A DNA stretch of 64,000 nucleotides, taken from the NCBI GenBank assembly GCA_900315755.1, contig ONAI01000001.1:46696-110695 (forward strand), given 5' to 3'. The DNA comes from an uncultured Ruminococcus sp. (GTDB taxonomy: Bacteria; Bacillota; Clostridia; Oscillospirales; Ruminococcaceae). The position numbers and the translations under genes were made by a program. Below, piece by piece: positions 9,144 to 18,782 of the stretch (positions are counted from its first letter, which is position 1; the number at the start of each line of letters is the position of its first letter). The notes under the pieces were generated by a model, which was given only the letters and a program-made list of their open reading frames with translations, was not told the DNA's origin and made no database searches.

Positions 9144-9172
9144 TTGCAAAATACGAAATAATGTAGTATAAT
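9144..9172 (+). promoter_or_regulatory. Sigma-A promoter for the YfhO-family gene
   Basis: TTGCAA at 9144 and TATAAT at 9167 with a 17-base spacer. Both promoters in this divergent region share the same TTGCAA -35 box. Confidence 0.7.
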
Positions 9173-9295
9173 TAAATTTAGTATTTAAAATCGGGGATTA
9201 TGGCTTGTTTTAGCATTGTGCCTGTATTCTGGACTTTTTATATCCAGATATGCAGTAATGACAGATCCCCAGACGATAACAAAGGAGGAACAAAA

Positions 9296-12200
9296 TTGGC
9301 TAAGTCTAATGCTTCGGCCGCGGTGAAAAGCAAACGCTCAAACAATCCCGGCGGTAATAAGAAGTCCAATAACTTCAAGCCTCGCAGCTCCGGCAGCTCC
9401 ATGCCTGCCATGACTGCTTCCGACAGTATCTCATCTTTCAGAGGTCAGAAATTCAATCCGTGGATGTGCGTTCTTGCATTTGCAATACCTTTCCTGCTAA
9501 CACTGATCGCATATATCGGATATGATGTTTATCCGTTCGGAAAACGCTCTGTTCTCACTCTCGACCTCAACGGTCAGTACATCTACTACTTCGAGGGTAT
9601 AAGAGACGCTTTCTGGGGCGATGGAAGTCTTTTCTACAACTGGAGCCGCAACCTTTCCGGAGGCTTCATGGGTATCATAGGCTACTATCTGGCGAGTCCA
9701 TTCACACTGATACCGATACTCATGCCGAGAGAACATATTCTCGAAGCGATAATGCTCATGCAGATGTGCAAGGTAGGCTCATGCGGCTTCACATTCTGTA
9801 TATACGCTCAGAAATCCAAGAAATTAGCTCCCGGACCTTCATTGATATGTTCAATAATGTATGCAATGATGGCATTTGTGGTAATTCAGCTCATAGACCC
9901 TATGTGGATAGACGGTCCTATACTTCTTCCGCTTATCATACTCGGTATCGAACACCTTGTTGACGATGGCAGAAAGCTTGGCTACATTATCCCGACTGCT
10001 CTTATGTTCATCGCAAACTTCTATATCGGCTTCATGATAGCCATTTTCATCGCTATCTACTACCTCTACTACCTGATGTTCGGAACACAGCGCAAGTTCA
10101 AAGGCTTTAAGGACTATGCCGTAACGACCGGTATTATGGCGCTTTCGACGATAGTAGTCCTGATGTGCAGCGCGATAATGATACTGCCGGTCTACCACGC
10201 TCTCCAGCTTGGTAAATTCGATTTCTCTGAACCAAGATACGATTGGAGCAGACGCCTCTTCAAGCTGCCTGAACTCATCCCTACTCTCCTGCCAAATCAA
10301 TATTACTCTGTAAACGTTGATCAAGGCACAAGATTCTACGGCAGACCTGAGATATACTGCGGTGTTCTCACTTTTGTCCTTGCACCGCTCTACTTCTTCA
10401 ATAAGAATATCAAGTGGAACAGAAAAGTCGGTCATGGACTTCTCCTCACTATAATGGTGACAAGTATGTATGTAAAGCCGCTGAATATGTACTGGCACGG
10501 CGGTCAGGATCCTAACTGGCTCCCATACAGATTCTCCTTCATCATATCATTTATACTTGTTTCAATGGCGGCTGAGGTCTTTGCAAATCTCGACGGTCTG
10601 CGTCTCAGCAAGGACAGCATATTAAGCGAATTCGGCAAGTATTCAAGCCCGATAGTTTACGGAACAGGTATTTTCAGTTTCATTGGTATACTCATACTAT
10701 GCAGCGCTACTGTTTCATCAAAGTATAACTATAATGAATCAAAATTCCAGTATCCGGCAAAGGGACTCTTCTACAAAAACGATATGAACTTCGGTAAAGA
10801 CTACTGGACTGAGATCTGGCTCGGAACTCTCGGATTTGGCGCTCTCCTCGCTGCTGTATATATCATTCTCATCTTCATTTTCAGCAGCACAAAAAGTAAA
10901 AATCTCCGCAGCTTCCTGTTGGTCGCAACAGCCTGCGTCGTCTGCTTTGAAGGCGGTTATAACTGCTATGACTCGTTCAGAAAGATCTATAAGGAAGTCG
11001 GCAACAGCTGCTATAATTCCTATGCCGAGATCACAAGCGCTCCTGATGACATAACAGCTACTCTTGAAGATTACGACGGAAGCTTCTACCGAGCTGAAAA
11101 GACCTATAACCGTATGGTAAACGACAATATGGCATACGGGCTCAAAGGTATCTCGCATTCAAGCTCAGTCATGAATTCAAAGGCAATTCAGGCTCTTGAA
11201 CACCTCGGATATTTCACACAAAGCTTTGAATCAAAATATGAAGGCAATAATCCTGTATCAGATTCTCTTCTCGGTGTAAAATACGTCCTCGACGATCCTT
11301 CAAGAAGAAGTGTTACCAAAAAGCTTCTTGATTCATCCTATCAAAAAGTTCTTGAAAACATCGAGTATAAGCGCTATGATGAGCCTAACCTCAGAGTTAC
11401 AACAAGTACGGTCGATGTTTACGAGATGTTTACGAGAACCCGAACGCACTCTCTATCGGCTGGATGTCAGATAAGTCTATCCTTGATGTGCCTTATCTCG
11501 ATCAGACCAACCCTTTCCGCGCTATCAATCAGTTCCTCGGAACTATGGTCGGCAACAAGGATGCTCAGTATTATAAGGACATCCCCACGGAAGTCGTTTA
11601 CGATGACAAAAATGTAAAATTCCATGACTATCCCGACGAAACCGGCTGTGTTCACGCTTGCTATGAATCCTACCCGACTACGGCTTATGGTAATGCATAT
11701 GTAAATGTCCGCTTTACAGCTCCTGTTGACGGAATTGTTTATATGCATCTTTCTACTTATTCAAAGCTCAGAAAAACCTGCAACGTATGGGTAGGCGTTA
11801 AGGACACAGACGGCGAATATAAAGGCTCAAAGAACAGCAACTACGATAGCTATGGAACTTACTTTGAGAACAATTCAGATCCTATTGTACGCCTCGGTCC
11901 ATTCAAAAAGGGACAGGAAGTCGAAACAAGATTCACTATCAAGGGTAACGGCGAAGAAGAAAAATATACCGGCAAAAACGAATACCTCATGGTAAGAAAG
12001 GACGACGGCTTCCACTTCAGCTACCTCGACAGCGAGGCGTTCCAGAAGGACATAGACATCCTAAAAAAGAATCAGTGGCATATCGACATGGATAAAACCA
12101 ACGACCGACACCTCGAAGGTACGATCGTAACCAATAAGGATCAGGTGTTTATTACTTCTATCCCCTATGAACCGGGCTGGACTATCGAGGTTGACGGTAA

Positions 12201-12771
12201 AAAATACGATGACCTCGTAAAATACGAAGGAGAAGGCAAGGAACAGCGCCTTGTGAATAAATCCGGAGATGAAGGTCAGGTCGCACTTGCAGATGCTTTC
12301 ATAGGTATCAGATTCGATGACCTCGAACCCGGTGAGCATACCATCTCTATGACCTATACTCCGCCCGGATTCAATACCGGTGTTGTGGCACTTGTATTTG
12401 GTATAATCGCACTGTTCATCATCTACTTCTACGACAAAACTCATAATCCGGTAGTTCTCGCAAATCTTGAAGAGAAAAAGCGCAGAAAGCTTGGCATCAA
12501 GGAAACTCCGGATACTGAAACTGCTCCGAAAAAAAAGAATGTGCAGATAATCAAGTCTAAAGGCGAAGTTTCTGAGGCGGGTACTGAAATAAAACTCGAA
12601 ACTGCTGAAAAAGTCAGCGATAATTCAGAGCCTGTCCAAGCTAAAGAGCAGCCGGAATCATCCGCCGCTCCCGAAACCAAAGAAGCTGAACAGAAAAAGC
12701 CTGAGGTCAAAGCAAAAACTGAAAAAAATACTTCCGGAAATGGAAGTAAAAAGAAAAAGAAGAAAAGATAA
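9296..12771 (+). pseudogene. YfhO-family polytopic membrane protein, frameshifted by an 11-bp tandem duplication
   Basis: YfhO proteins are large GT-C-like membrane glycosyltransferases linked to decoration of lipoteichoic acid or other cell-surface polymers. The TTG start at 9296 follows AAAGGAGGAACAAAA. About a dozen membrane spans run to residue 610, with GQYIYYFEGIRDAFWGDGS and FYNWSRNLSGGFMGIIGYYL near the start; an extracellular C-terminal part, a last span and a Lys/Glu-rich tail follow. The reading frame is intact to 11414. There the 11 bases ATGTTTACGAG occur twice in tandem (11415-11436) and shift the frame; the upstream frame stops at 11617. Removing one copy joins VDVYE to NPNALSIGWMSD and restores about 1154 residues, which matches YfhO family order. 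It may be a true mutation, a slippage-reversible switch or an assembly error. Confidence 0.85.
11415..11436 (+). repeat. 11-bp perfect tandem duplication inside the YfhO gene
   Basis: ATGTTTACGAG at 11415-11425 is repeated exactly at 11426-11436. One copy keeps the gene open and two copies break it, since 11 is not a multiple of three. The size and exactness are typical of replication slippage. Confidence 0.95.
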
Positions 12772-12772
12772 C

Positions 12773-12913
12773 AAATAGGACGACTATATGTGCGCTCCCC
12801 ATATAAAAGTTTATCAGTAATTTATTAAGGGCAAACCTTTCTGAGGAAAGCTTTGCCCCGGTAAGCTGCTGATAAAGCTGCTATATGAGTACAACACATA
12901 GGTCGTCCTATTT
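12773..12913. other. Long imperfect palindrome (about 140 nt) between convergent genes
   Basis: The outer arms AAATAGGACGAC (12773-12784) and GTCGTCCTATTT (12902-12913) are perfectly complementary. Further inward, TATATGTG pairs with CACATA, CATATA with TATATG, TTTATCAG with CTGATAAA, and GGGCAAA with TTTGCCC next to CTTTC/GAAAG. Together they build one tall stem with small internal loops and an apical loop near 12840. T-rich flanks on both sides could make it a two-way terminator for the convergent YfhO and EAL genes. The length and nested pairing also fit a structured RNA or a palindromic non-autonomous element. Confidence 0.75.
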
Positions 12914-12919
12914 TTATTA

Positions 12920-14623
12920 CTAACGATCAAGCTTGTACTTATAATCAGGAATATCAAGACGCGCTTCAAAATCATGCAACGATAGCGGCTTATCAAAATA
13001 ATATCCCTGTGCAAAGAAACATGAATTATCCTGAAGGATCTTGACCTGATTCTGTGTTTCAACACCCTCCGCAATACACTCAAGACCAAGTTCCTTTGCC
13101 ATTGAAACAACGTATTTGAACATTACACTTCTCGTACTCTTATCATCATCCTCATCGACCGGCAGAAAGCTTTTGTCTACCTTCAGAACGTTCCACGGTA
13201 TCTCACGGATAAGATTAAGTGAGGAATACCCCATTCCGAAATCGTCCACCGAGGTATATATACCGGCTTGCTGAAGTCCGCTTACAACACGCTTAAGATC
13301 ACGGAATTCAACGTCGGTAGTAGTCTCAGTAAGCTCTATTTCAATGTATTTATGAGGAACGCTGTACTTATCAACAATATTCAGGATATGATCAAGCAGA
13401 TCAACATCCATCATATGCTTACGCGAAAGATTAACTGATATGCGGACTATCTTTCTGCCCTCTTTTATCCATCGGCTTATGTCCTGACATACATGATCGA
13501 GCATATAGAAATCGAGAGTGCATATATCCATACTCTGTTCAAGAAGCGGTATAAATTCCATAGGCGGAACTATCCTGTCATCGTGAAACCAGCGGCACAG
13601 AGCCTCTGCCCCAACGAGTTCGCCTGTATTCACGTTTATCTTAGGCTGATAGAACACCTTGAACTCTTTGTTTATTATAGCTATCGGGAAAAGCTGCTGC
13701 AAACGCATTTTCTTTTCCTTTTCCTTGTTCTTGTCCATCTGTTCACTGTAAAATACGATACTGTCCTTGCCGCCAGTCCTTGCACTCTGCATTGCAGCAA
13801 GAACATGGTCCATAACATCGCCGGCAATATCGACATCATAGCCATCAGGCATTGAGAATACACCTGCACTTGCAGACACCATTATACGTTTTCCGCTTGC
13901 AGGATCATATATTACAGGAACACCACGAAGCAATTCAACTATCTCATCAACTATTGAAGTTTCAAATATCGCAACAAAATTGTCTCCGCCGACACGGCAT
14001 ATCAATCCCTTATTGCCGATAGCCTTTTCAAGCATTGAATAATAATTGCGGATGACCATATCTCCGGAATATCTGCCTATCTGCTGATTTATGAGTGTAA
14101 AATGGCGCAGATTGAATCGAACAGCAGTATGTCCGCCTATATCGTTATTTTCCTTCAGCCGTTCAAGATATCGCATGAATGATCTTACGTTCGGATAGCC
14201 GTTATCATCATAAAACGCGAACCTTTCAACAATTCCGAGGAGTCTGTTGCGGGTAAGAAAGCTCATAATGATCCTCAGAACAGCGTCTGCTTTTTCGCGT
14301 TCTTCATCATCAAGAGGCTTCTCGCCCTTTGCCATATAAAGCGTTCCCTTCAGAACAGCCATCGAAGATGTAACAAACCTATGCTCAATGACAGCATCCG
14401 ATTCTTCGCCTGTATCATAATCCGTATAGATCTCCCCCTGATTATTCTTCTCATGGGTAGGTGTCCGGTAAAACTCGGTAGTTCCTTTTGAAAGCCGGAA
14501 AAGCTTACAGAACTCCGTAGTTGTGCGTTTTAATTCCTCACGTTTGAAATTATCAAAGGAAGTCAGATTATTGATCATACTAATGAGTAAATCATAATAT
14601 TTAATTCTGTTTTCATCGGTCAT
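12920..14623 (-). CDS. Degenerate GGDEF plus EAL domain protein (likely cyclic di-GMP phosphodiesterase)
   Basis: 567 residues, with no membrane span. An N-terminal region of about 130 residues of unknown type is followed by a GGDEF fold (about 150-290) whose signature reads RVGGDNFVAIFE. The catalytic Glu of GGDEF is Asn, so cyclase activity is unlikely. The EAL domain (about 310-560) keeps key residues: FYQPKINVNTGELVGAEALC, NLSRKHM, ELTET, DDFGMGYSSLNLI and AEGVET. It should hydrolyse cyclic di-GMP to pGpG, with the GGDEF remnant perhaps a GTP sensor. ATG 14623 is chosen because GGAGAG lies just before it; an upstream in-frame TTG would put that site inside the gene. It follows the HD-GYP receptor by 82 bp on the same strand. 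Confidence 0.88.
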   Translation of the reverse strand: MTDENRIKYYDLLISMINNLTSFDNFKREELKRTTTEFCKLFRLSKGTTEFYRTPTHEKNNQGEIYTDYDTGEESDAVIEHRFVTSSMAVLKGTLYMAKGEKPLDDEEREKADAVLRIIMSFLTRNRLLGIVERFAFYDDNGYPNVRSFMRYLERLKENNDIGGHTAVRFNLRHFTLINQQIGRYSGDMVIRNYYSMLEKAIGNKGLICRVGGDNFVAIFETSIVDEIVELLRGVPVIYDPASGKRIMVSASAGVFSMPDGYDVDIAGDVMDHVLAAMQSARTGGKDSIVFYSEQMDKNKEKEKKMRLQQLFPIAIINKEFKVFYQPKINVNTGELVGAEALCRWFHDDRIVPPMEFIPLLEQSMDICTLDFYMLDHVCQDISRWIKEGRKIVRISVNLSRKHMMDVDLLDHILNIVDKYSVPHKYIEIELTETTTDVEFRDLKRVVSGLQQAGIYTSVDDFGMGYSSLNLIREIPWNVLKVDKSFLPVDEDDDKSTRSVMFKYVVSMAKELGLECIAEGVETQNQVKILQDNSCFFAQGYYFDKPLSLHDFEARLDIPDYKYKLDR

Positions 14624-14705
14624 AAAGATCTCTCCGTTCAAATCATGCTAACTGTTTTGTTATATTAATGTCAGCTCAGGAAATATTTCGCATCAAGTGC
14701 CGATA

Positions 14706-17700
14706 CTATTCTTTTGATTTTTCGCTCTCCTGATCTTTTGCAGCTGATTCAGCGTAAAGCTCGTCGATGTCAATAACTTTGTCATCAATGAGTTTGAGGA
14801 AAATATCAAGAAGCTCGGGATCGAACTGAGTTCCCCTTCCCTTGTGGAGCTCACCCATTACATAATCAAAATCCTGACGCTTGCGGTAGACACGATTTGC
14901 AGTCATAGCATCGAAAGCGTCCGCAATTGATATTATTCTTCCATAGAGAGGTATCTGTTCACCGGCAAGCTTATCCGGATACCCCTTGCCGTCATAGCGT
15001 TCATGGTGGTATCTTGCACCCTCGGCAACGTGGTCGATGATCGTGAAATCCTTTAGTATCTCAGCGCCACGGGTAACATGAGTTTTCATGATAGCATACT
15101 CCTCATCGGTAAGTCTGCCCGGCTTGTTGAGTACAGAATCAGGTATACCTATCTTGCCAATATCGTGGAGAAGCGCAGCATTGCGGATATTATCCTGTTC
15201 CGCCTCTGTGAAGCCGTATTCTCTGGCGATGAGTGCTGAATAATCTGAAACTCGCTGGGAGTGTTTACTTGTACGAACATCCTTTGCATCAACAGTCTTG
15301 GCAATAGCAACGATAGTCTGGTTGCCAAGCTTGACCTGCTGGAGTGCAAGGGAGAGCTTTGCCTGCTGGAGTTCAAACGTATGCTGCATACGCTTCCTTG
15401 CCACATACCATGTAAGGCAGCCTATAAACAGCACCGCAACGCCAAGCATATAGAATCTGAACCAGTAATTATCATACATTGCCTTTTCCTTGCTGATCTT
15501 ATAAGCACGTTCTGAAAGGATATTTCCTTCTTCATCACGTACAGTCAGACGAAATGTATAATCACCGGGCTTTAAATTTGTATACTTAGCCGAGAAGAAC
15601 TCGCCTTCTGAAACTGTCACCCAATTGCTGTCAAAGCCTTCAAGCTTATAGGAAATGATCGGTTCATCGCGGGTGAAATTGACGATCTCGGGAATAAACT
15701 CAATCTTTGTAACGTCACGGTCGATATTGATAACTGAATCGAGGTCAGCATACTGAGCTTTATCATCAAGCTTTATTCCCTTAACTTTAAGACGGTACTC
15801 CTTCTGCCTGAGGAGATACTTATCAAGATTGAAGCAGAAAACGCCTCTGTCTGCTGAAAGATAGACATTCTTTTCGGAATCCACGTAATTCCACGCATTC
15901 GCCGTAAGCGAGCAAACAAGGCCGGATTTTGAATTTATGAGAATACTCTCGGAAGGATCTCCGCTCAGAAGTGCCTCTTTATTCATGACGTAAACTCCGG
16001 CACTGCCTGTTACAAGTATCTCGCCGTCGTTATCAATGATAACGTCATAGTTATTGGAATAAGGAAAAGCATTCAGCTGTTGTATCTTGCCGTCTTCCAT
16101 GTGGCAGATACTGTTCGAGGTAACGATATATATACTTCCATCAGCCGGATCTGTTATCATTCTCAGTATTACCTCTGAAGTAAGACCGTCATCACGGGTA
16201 AGCTTTTTACGGAAATCCCCGTCCTTGATAACTGCTATGCCGTTGCCGTCAGTACCGGCATAGAGAGTGCCGTCTGAAGACTGAAGGAAGCAGAGTGCCT
16301 GTGCATGACCAAATTCGTCACCGTAAGGAATACTTTCTTTGATAATGCCGTCTTTTATGAAGAATATACCGTTAGAGGTGCTTACTGCAAGTGTTCCGTC
16401 GGATAGTTCATAACAAACTCTTACACGTTTTCCAAGCTCCGGAATACTGTCGGTGAGCGATACGACCTCACCGCTGTTTTTCTGCATCGTCAGACCTGCT
16501 CCGTAGCTGCAAATAAGGATATTGCTATTATTATCCGCGGTTATACATCTTATGCGGCTTCCATCGAGTGCCGCTGTAAGCTCGTTCTCAACGACCTGAT
16601 TCTTAGCAAGATCTATTATGATAAGTCCATCATCTGCTCCGACATAGAGCAGACCTTCCGAAATAAATGTTGAATTCACAACACTTGGCTTTATTCCTGC
16701 ATCAGCAAAAACGTCAGTGACCGATGAACGTGAAAGCTGAAGAAGTCCGAGACGCGATGAAGCAAACCAGAGATTTCCCTGATAATCGACTATCATATTC
16801 TCAATAGAGTAGTTGAAATCACCGGTCTCCTGCTTTGTGAACTTGCTGTTCGGATCTATGTAGCCTATTCCGTTATCAGCGCAAATCCATGTATCACCGT
16901 AAACATCAGGATAAATGTTGTTGATCTTGGAGAGCCCGCTGCATTTTGTATAATTGATATTCCTGAGAGAGCCGTCCTCTATCTTATATTCGTATATTGA
17001 GCCCTCATTAGTACCTAAACAGAGTACATCTTCCGGAGTAAAATTGCAGCATGAGATTTTCTTGCCTTTTTCATCAAGAGTAAGCGTTGTAATGATCTCG
17101 CGCTTATTGATGATATACAGCGTTCCTTCGGAGTTTACTGCTGAAACGTTGCCGTTTTTATCAGAAGATAATGAACTTACATATCCTATCTCCGGGAAGG
17201 CTGCAATCACACTGTAATCATTCTCCGCAGAAATAATAGCAATACCAGAAGCTGTGCCGATATAGTAATCACCGTCTGAAGAAGCAACTATCGAACGCAC
17301 CGTATTTGAAGGCAGACCGTCCTTCTGCTCCGATGATCCCAGTACCTTTTCGCCGCTGACTATTACAACTCCGTTATCATTTGTACCTATCCAGAGTCTC
17401 TCATCATCGTCATCATAAAGGCAGTTAACATTTCTTACCTCGTTAAAATAATCTATGTGTACAAAATCGCTTCCGTTATACCTGTAAAGTCCTGCATAAG
17501 TACCTATCCAGAGAACGCCGTCGCTGCTCTGAGTTATGGCATTGGCATGACCGCAGAGAAGTCCGTTTGAACCGTTGTATACATTCTGTATGTATGAAAC
17601 TTGCTGGACCTCTTCAGCTGCATCTGCGGTAACAGGTGTTATCGGAAAGCACATCAGCATTATCAGTATGCTTGCCGAAACAGCTGATGTTTTCCGGGCA

Positions 17701-18272
17701 ATGTCCTTTACTGCACTCTTATCCTTAGCTGATGTAAGCTTGACTATCAGGTATATAACGATAGCTGTCAGAAGCTTATCCGGGAACTCAATATAAAGGT
17801 CTCCGATTACCTCAGCTGCGTGGCGGTATACTCCATTTTCACACAAAAACTCAATAACGCCGTCTCCCCAGATATTACCCGTGCTGCCATCAAAGAGGAT
17901 AATATTTATCGGAACTGATATAGCCATTGCACCGCAGGCAACTGCAAGTGCAACTGTCACTGTACTGAATATAGCAGAAAAAGCTCCTTTTTTCGCCATG
18001 TTACCGACATATACACCTATGAATATACCCACAAGGCCATATGCAACAGAACTGATATTTGCAAGCGAGAATATTGCATTGCATATAAATCCTGCCGCTG
18101 CACCGTATAAAGGTCCAAGAGCATATGCTGCAAAGAATGTGCCATAGGCATCAAAGAAACCGGGAAGAGAAAATGTTTCAGCAAGCTTTCTTCCGCCGCA
18201 GTTCACTGCTATACATATCAGAAATAATACTATCTTATAAATTATCCGCTTGCTTCCGGTCATATTTTTCAA
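14706..18272 (-). CDS. Chimeric membrane receptor: S-component-like TM region, beta-propeller, Y_Y_Y domain and HD-GYP phosphodiesterase
   Basis: About 1188 residues. Residues 1-215 hold five or six spans resembling an ECF-transporter S-component (AYALGPLYGAAAGFICNAIF). Residues 220-790 form a double propeller of two-component-regulator type, with repeats such as LWIGTYAGLYRYNG, LWIGTNDNGVVIVSG and YYIGTASGIAII. A Y_Y_Y domain follows (YKLEGFDSNWVTVSEG, then LKPGDYTFRLTV), then a span (about 895-915). The last 200 residues are HD-GYP with LLHDIGKIGIPDSVLNK and HHERYDGKGYP intact, predicting cyclic di-GMP hydrolysis in the cytoplasm. The propeller would sense an external, perhaps carbohydrate, ligand. 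The start is uncertain: the TTG at 18272 has GGGGGAG five bases upstream; ATG at 18317 or 18263 is possible. Confidence 0.85.
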   Translation of the reverse strand: MKNMTGSKRIIYKIVLFLICIAVNCGGRKLAETFSLPGFFDAYGTFFAAYALGPLYGAAAGFICNAIFSLANISSVAYGLVGIFIGVYVGNMAKKGAFSAIFSTVTVALAVACGAMAISVPINIILFDGSTGNIWGDGVIEFLCENGVYRHAAEVIGDLYIEFPDKLLTAIVIYLIVKLTSAKDKSAVKDIARKTSAVSASILIMLMCFPITPVTADAAEEVQQVSYIQNVYNGSNGLLCGHANAITQSSDGVLWIGTYAGLYRYNGSDFVHIDYFNEVRNVNCLYDDDDERLWIGTNDNGVVIVSGEKVLGSSEQKDGLPSNTVRSIVASSDGDYYIGTASGIAIISAENDYSVIAAFPEIGYVSSLSSDKNGNVSAVNSEGTLYIINKREIITTLTLDEKGKKISCCNFTPEDVLCLGTNEGSIYEYKIEDGSLRNINYTKCSGLSKINNIYPDVYGDTWICADNGIGYIDPNSKFTKQETGDFNYSIENMIVDYQGNLWFASSRLGLLQLSRSSVTDVFADAGIKPSVVNSTFISEGLLYVGADDGLIIIDLAKNQVVENELTAALDGSRIRCITADNNSNILICSYGAGLTMQKNSGEVVSLTDSIPELGKRVRVCYELSDGTLAVSTSNGIFFIKDGIIKESIPYGDEFGHAQALCFLQSSDGTLYAGTDGNGIAVIKDGDFRKKLTRDDGLTSEVILRMITDPADGSIYIVTSNSICHMEDGKIQQLNAFPYSNNYDVIIDNDGEILVTGSAGVYVMNKEALLSGDPSESILINSKSGLVCSLTANAWNYVDSEKNVYLSADRGVFCFNLDKYLLRQKEYRLKVKGIKLDDKAQYADLDSVINIDRDVTKIEFIPEIVNFTRDEPIISYKLEGFDSNWVTVSEGEFFSAKYTNLKPGDYTFRLTVRDEEGNILSERAYKISKEKAMYDNYWFRFYMLGVAVLFIGCLTWYVARKRMQHTFELQQAKLSLALQQVKLGNQTIVAIAKTVDAKDVRTSKHSQRVSDYSALIAREYGFTEAEQDNIRNAALLHDIGKIGIPDSVLNKPGRLTDEEYAIMKTHVTRGAEILKDFTIIDHVAEGARYHHERYDGKGYPDKLAGEQIPLYGRIISIADAFDAMTANRVYRKRQDFDYVMGELHKGRGTQFDPELLDIFLKLIDDKVIDIDELYAESAAKDQESEKSKE

Positions 18273-18347
18273 ATCAACTCCCCCTTTAAGTATTCTATCA
18301 GATCTCAGAAGCGCCATATCCTAAAGAGTATAGAATGCCATGATTAC

Positions 18348-18376
18348 ATTATATCAAATATTTAAAATAATGTCAA
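18348..18376 (-). promoter_or_regulatory. Sigma-A promoter for the HD-GYP/EAL pair
   Basis: On the minus strand, consensus TTGACA (18376-18371) and TATAAT (18353-18348) with a 17-base spacer lie about 75 bp before the chosen start. Confidence 0.8.
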
Positions 18377-18456
18377 CCTCATTGTGTATTTTTGTCAACA
18401 ATAAACAATAAGCAGCTGGCTTATATATTCAAATAGCTGACTTATGACAAAAAAAG

Positions 18457-18488
18457 AAAAAGCTGCGTTGAACGCAGCCTTTTCTTTT
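18457..18488. terminator. Bidirectional terminator downstream of the CobW-type pair
   Basis: A GCTGCGTT/AACGCAGC stem is flanked by an A-run and a T-run, so on the minus strand it ends in a strong U-tract. It is about 295 bp past the stop of the CobW-DUF1980 gene. The stretch 18489-18782 between them shows no gene or structure I can support. Confidence 0.8.
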
Positions 18489-18782
18489 GGGGGATATTAG
18501 TTCCAAATGAACTGTTTTATAGAGAAGTATATCGGAAATAACTTTTATCATATGCACTCCGGCTGATCTGGTATCAGTGACTGGGTACATATTCATTTTA
18601 ACATAATACTCACGTATAATCAAGGGATTTTGCGAAGTCCTATGTTTAATACAAATATAGCACCGCGCAGATTAACAGAATGTATAATTTACACAAAAAA
18701 TTGCTGTCTGAATAATTGCCTGTTTTGCTCCGCCCGTTATTTCCAGAACATATACACTCTCATAATACAGCCTGTTTCCCGA

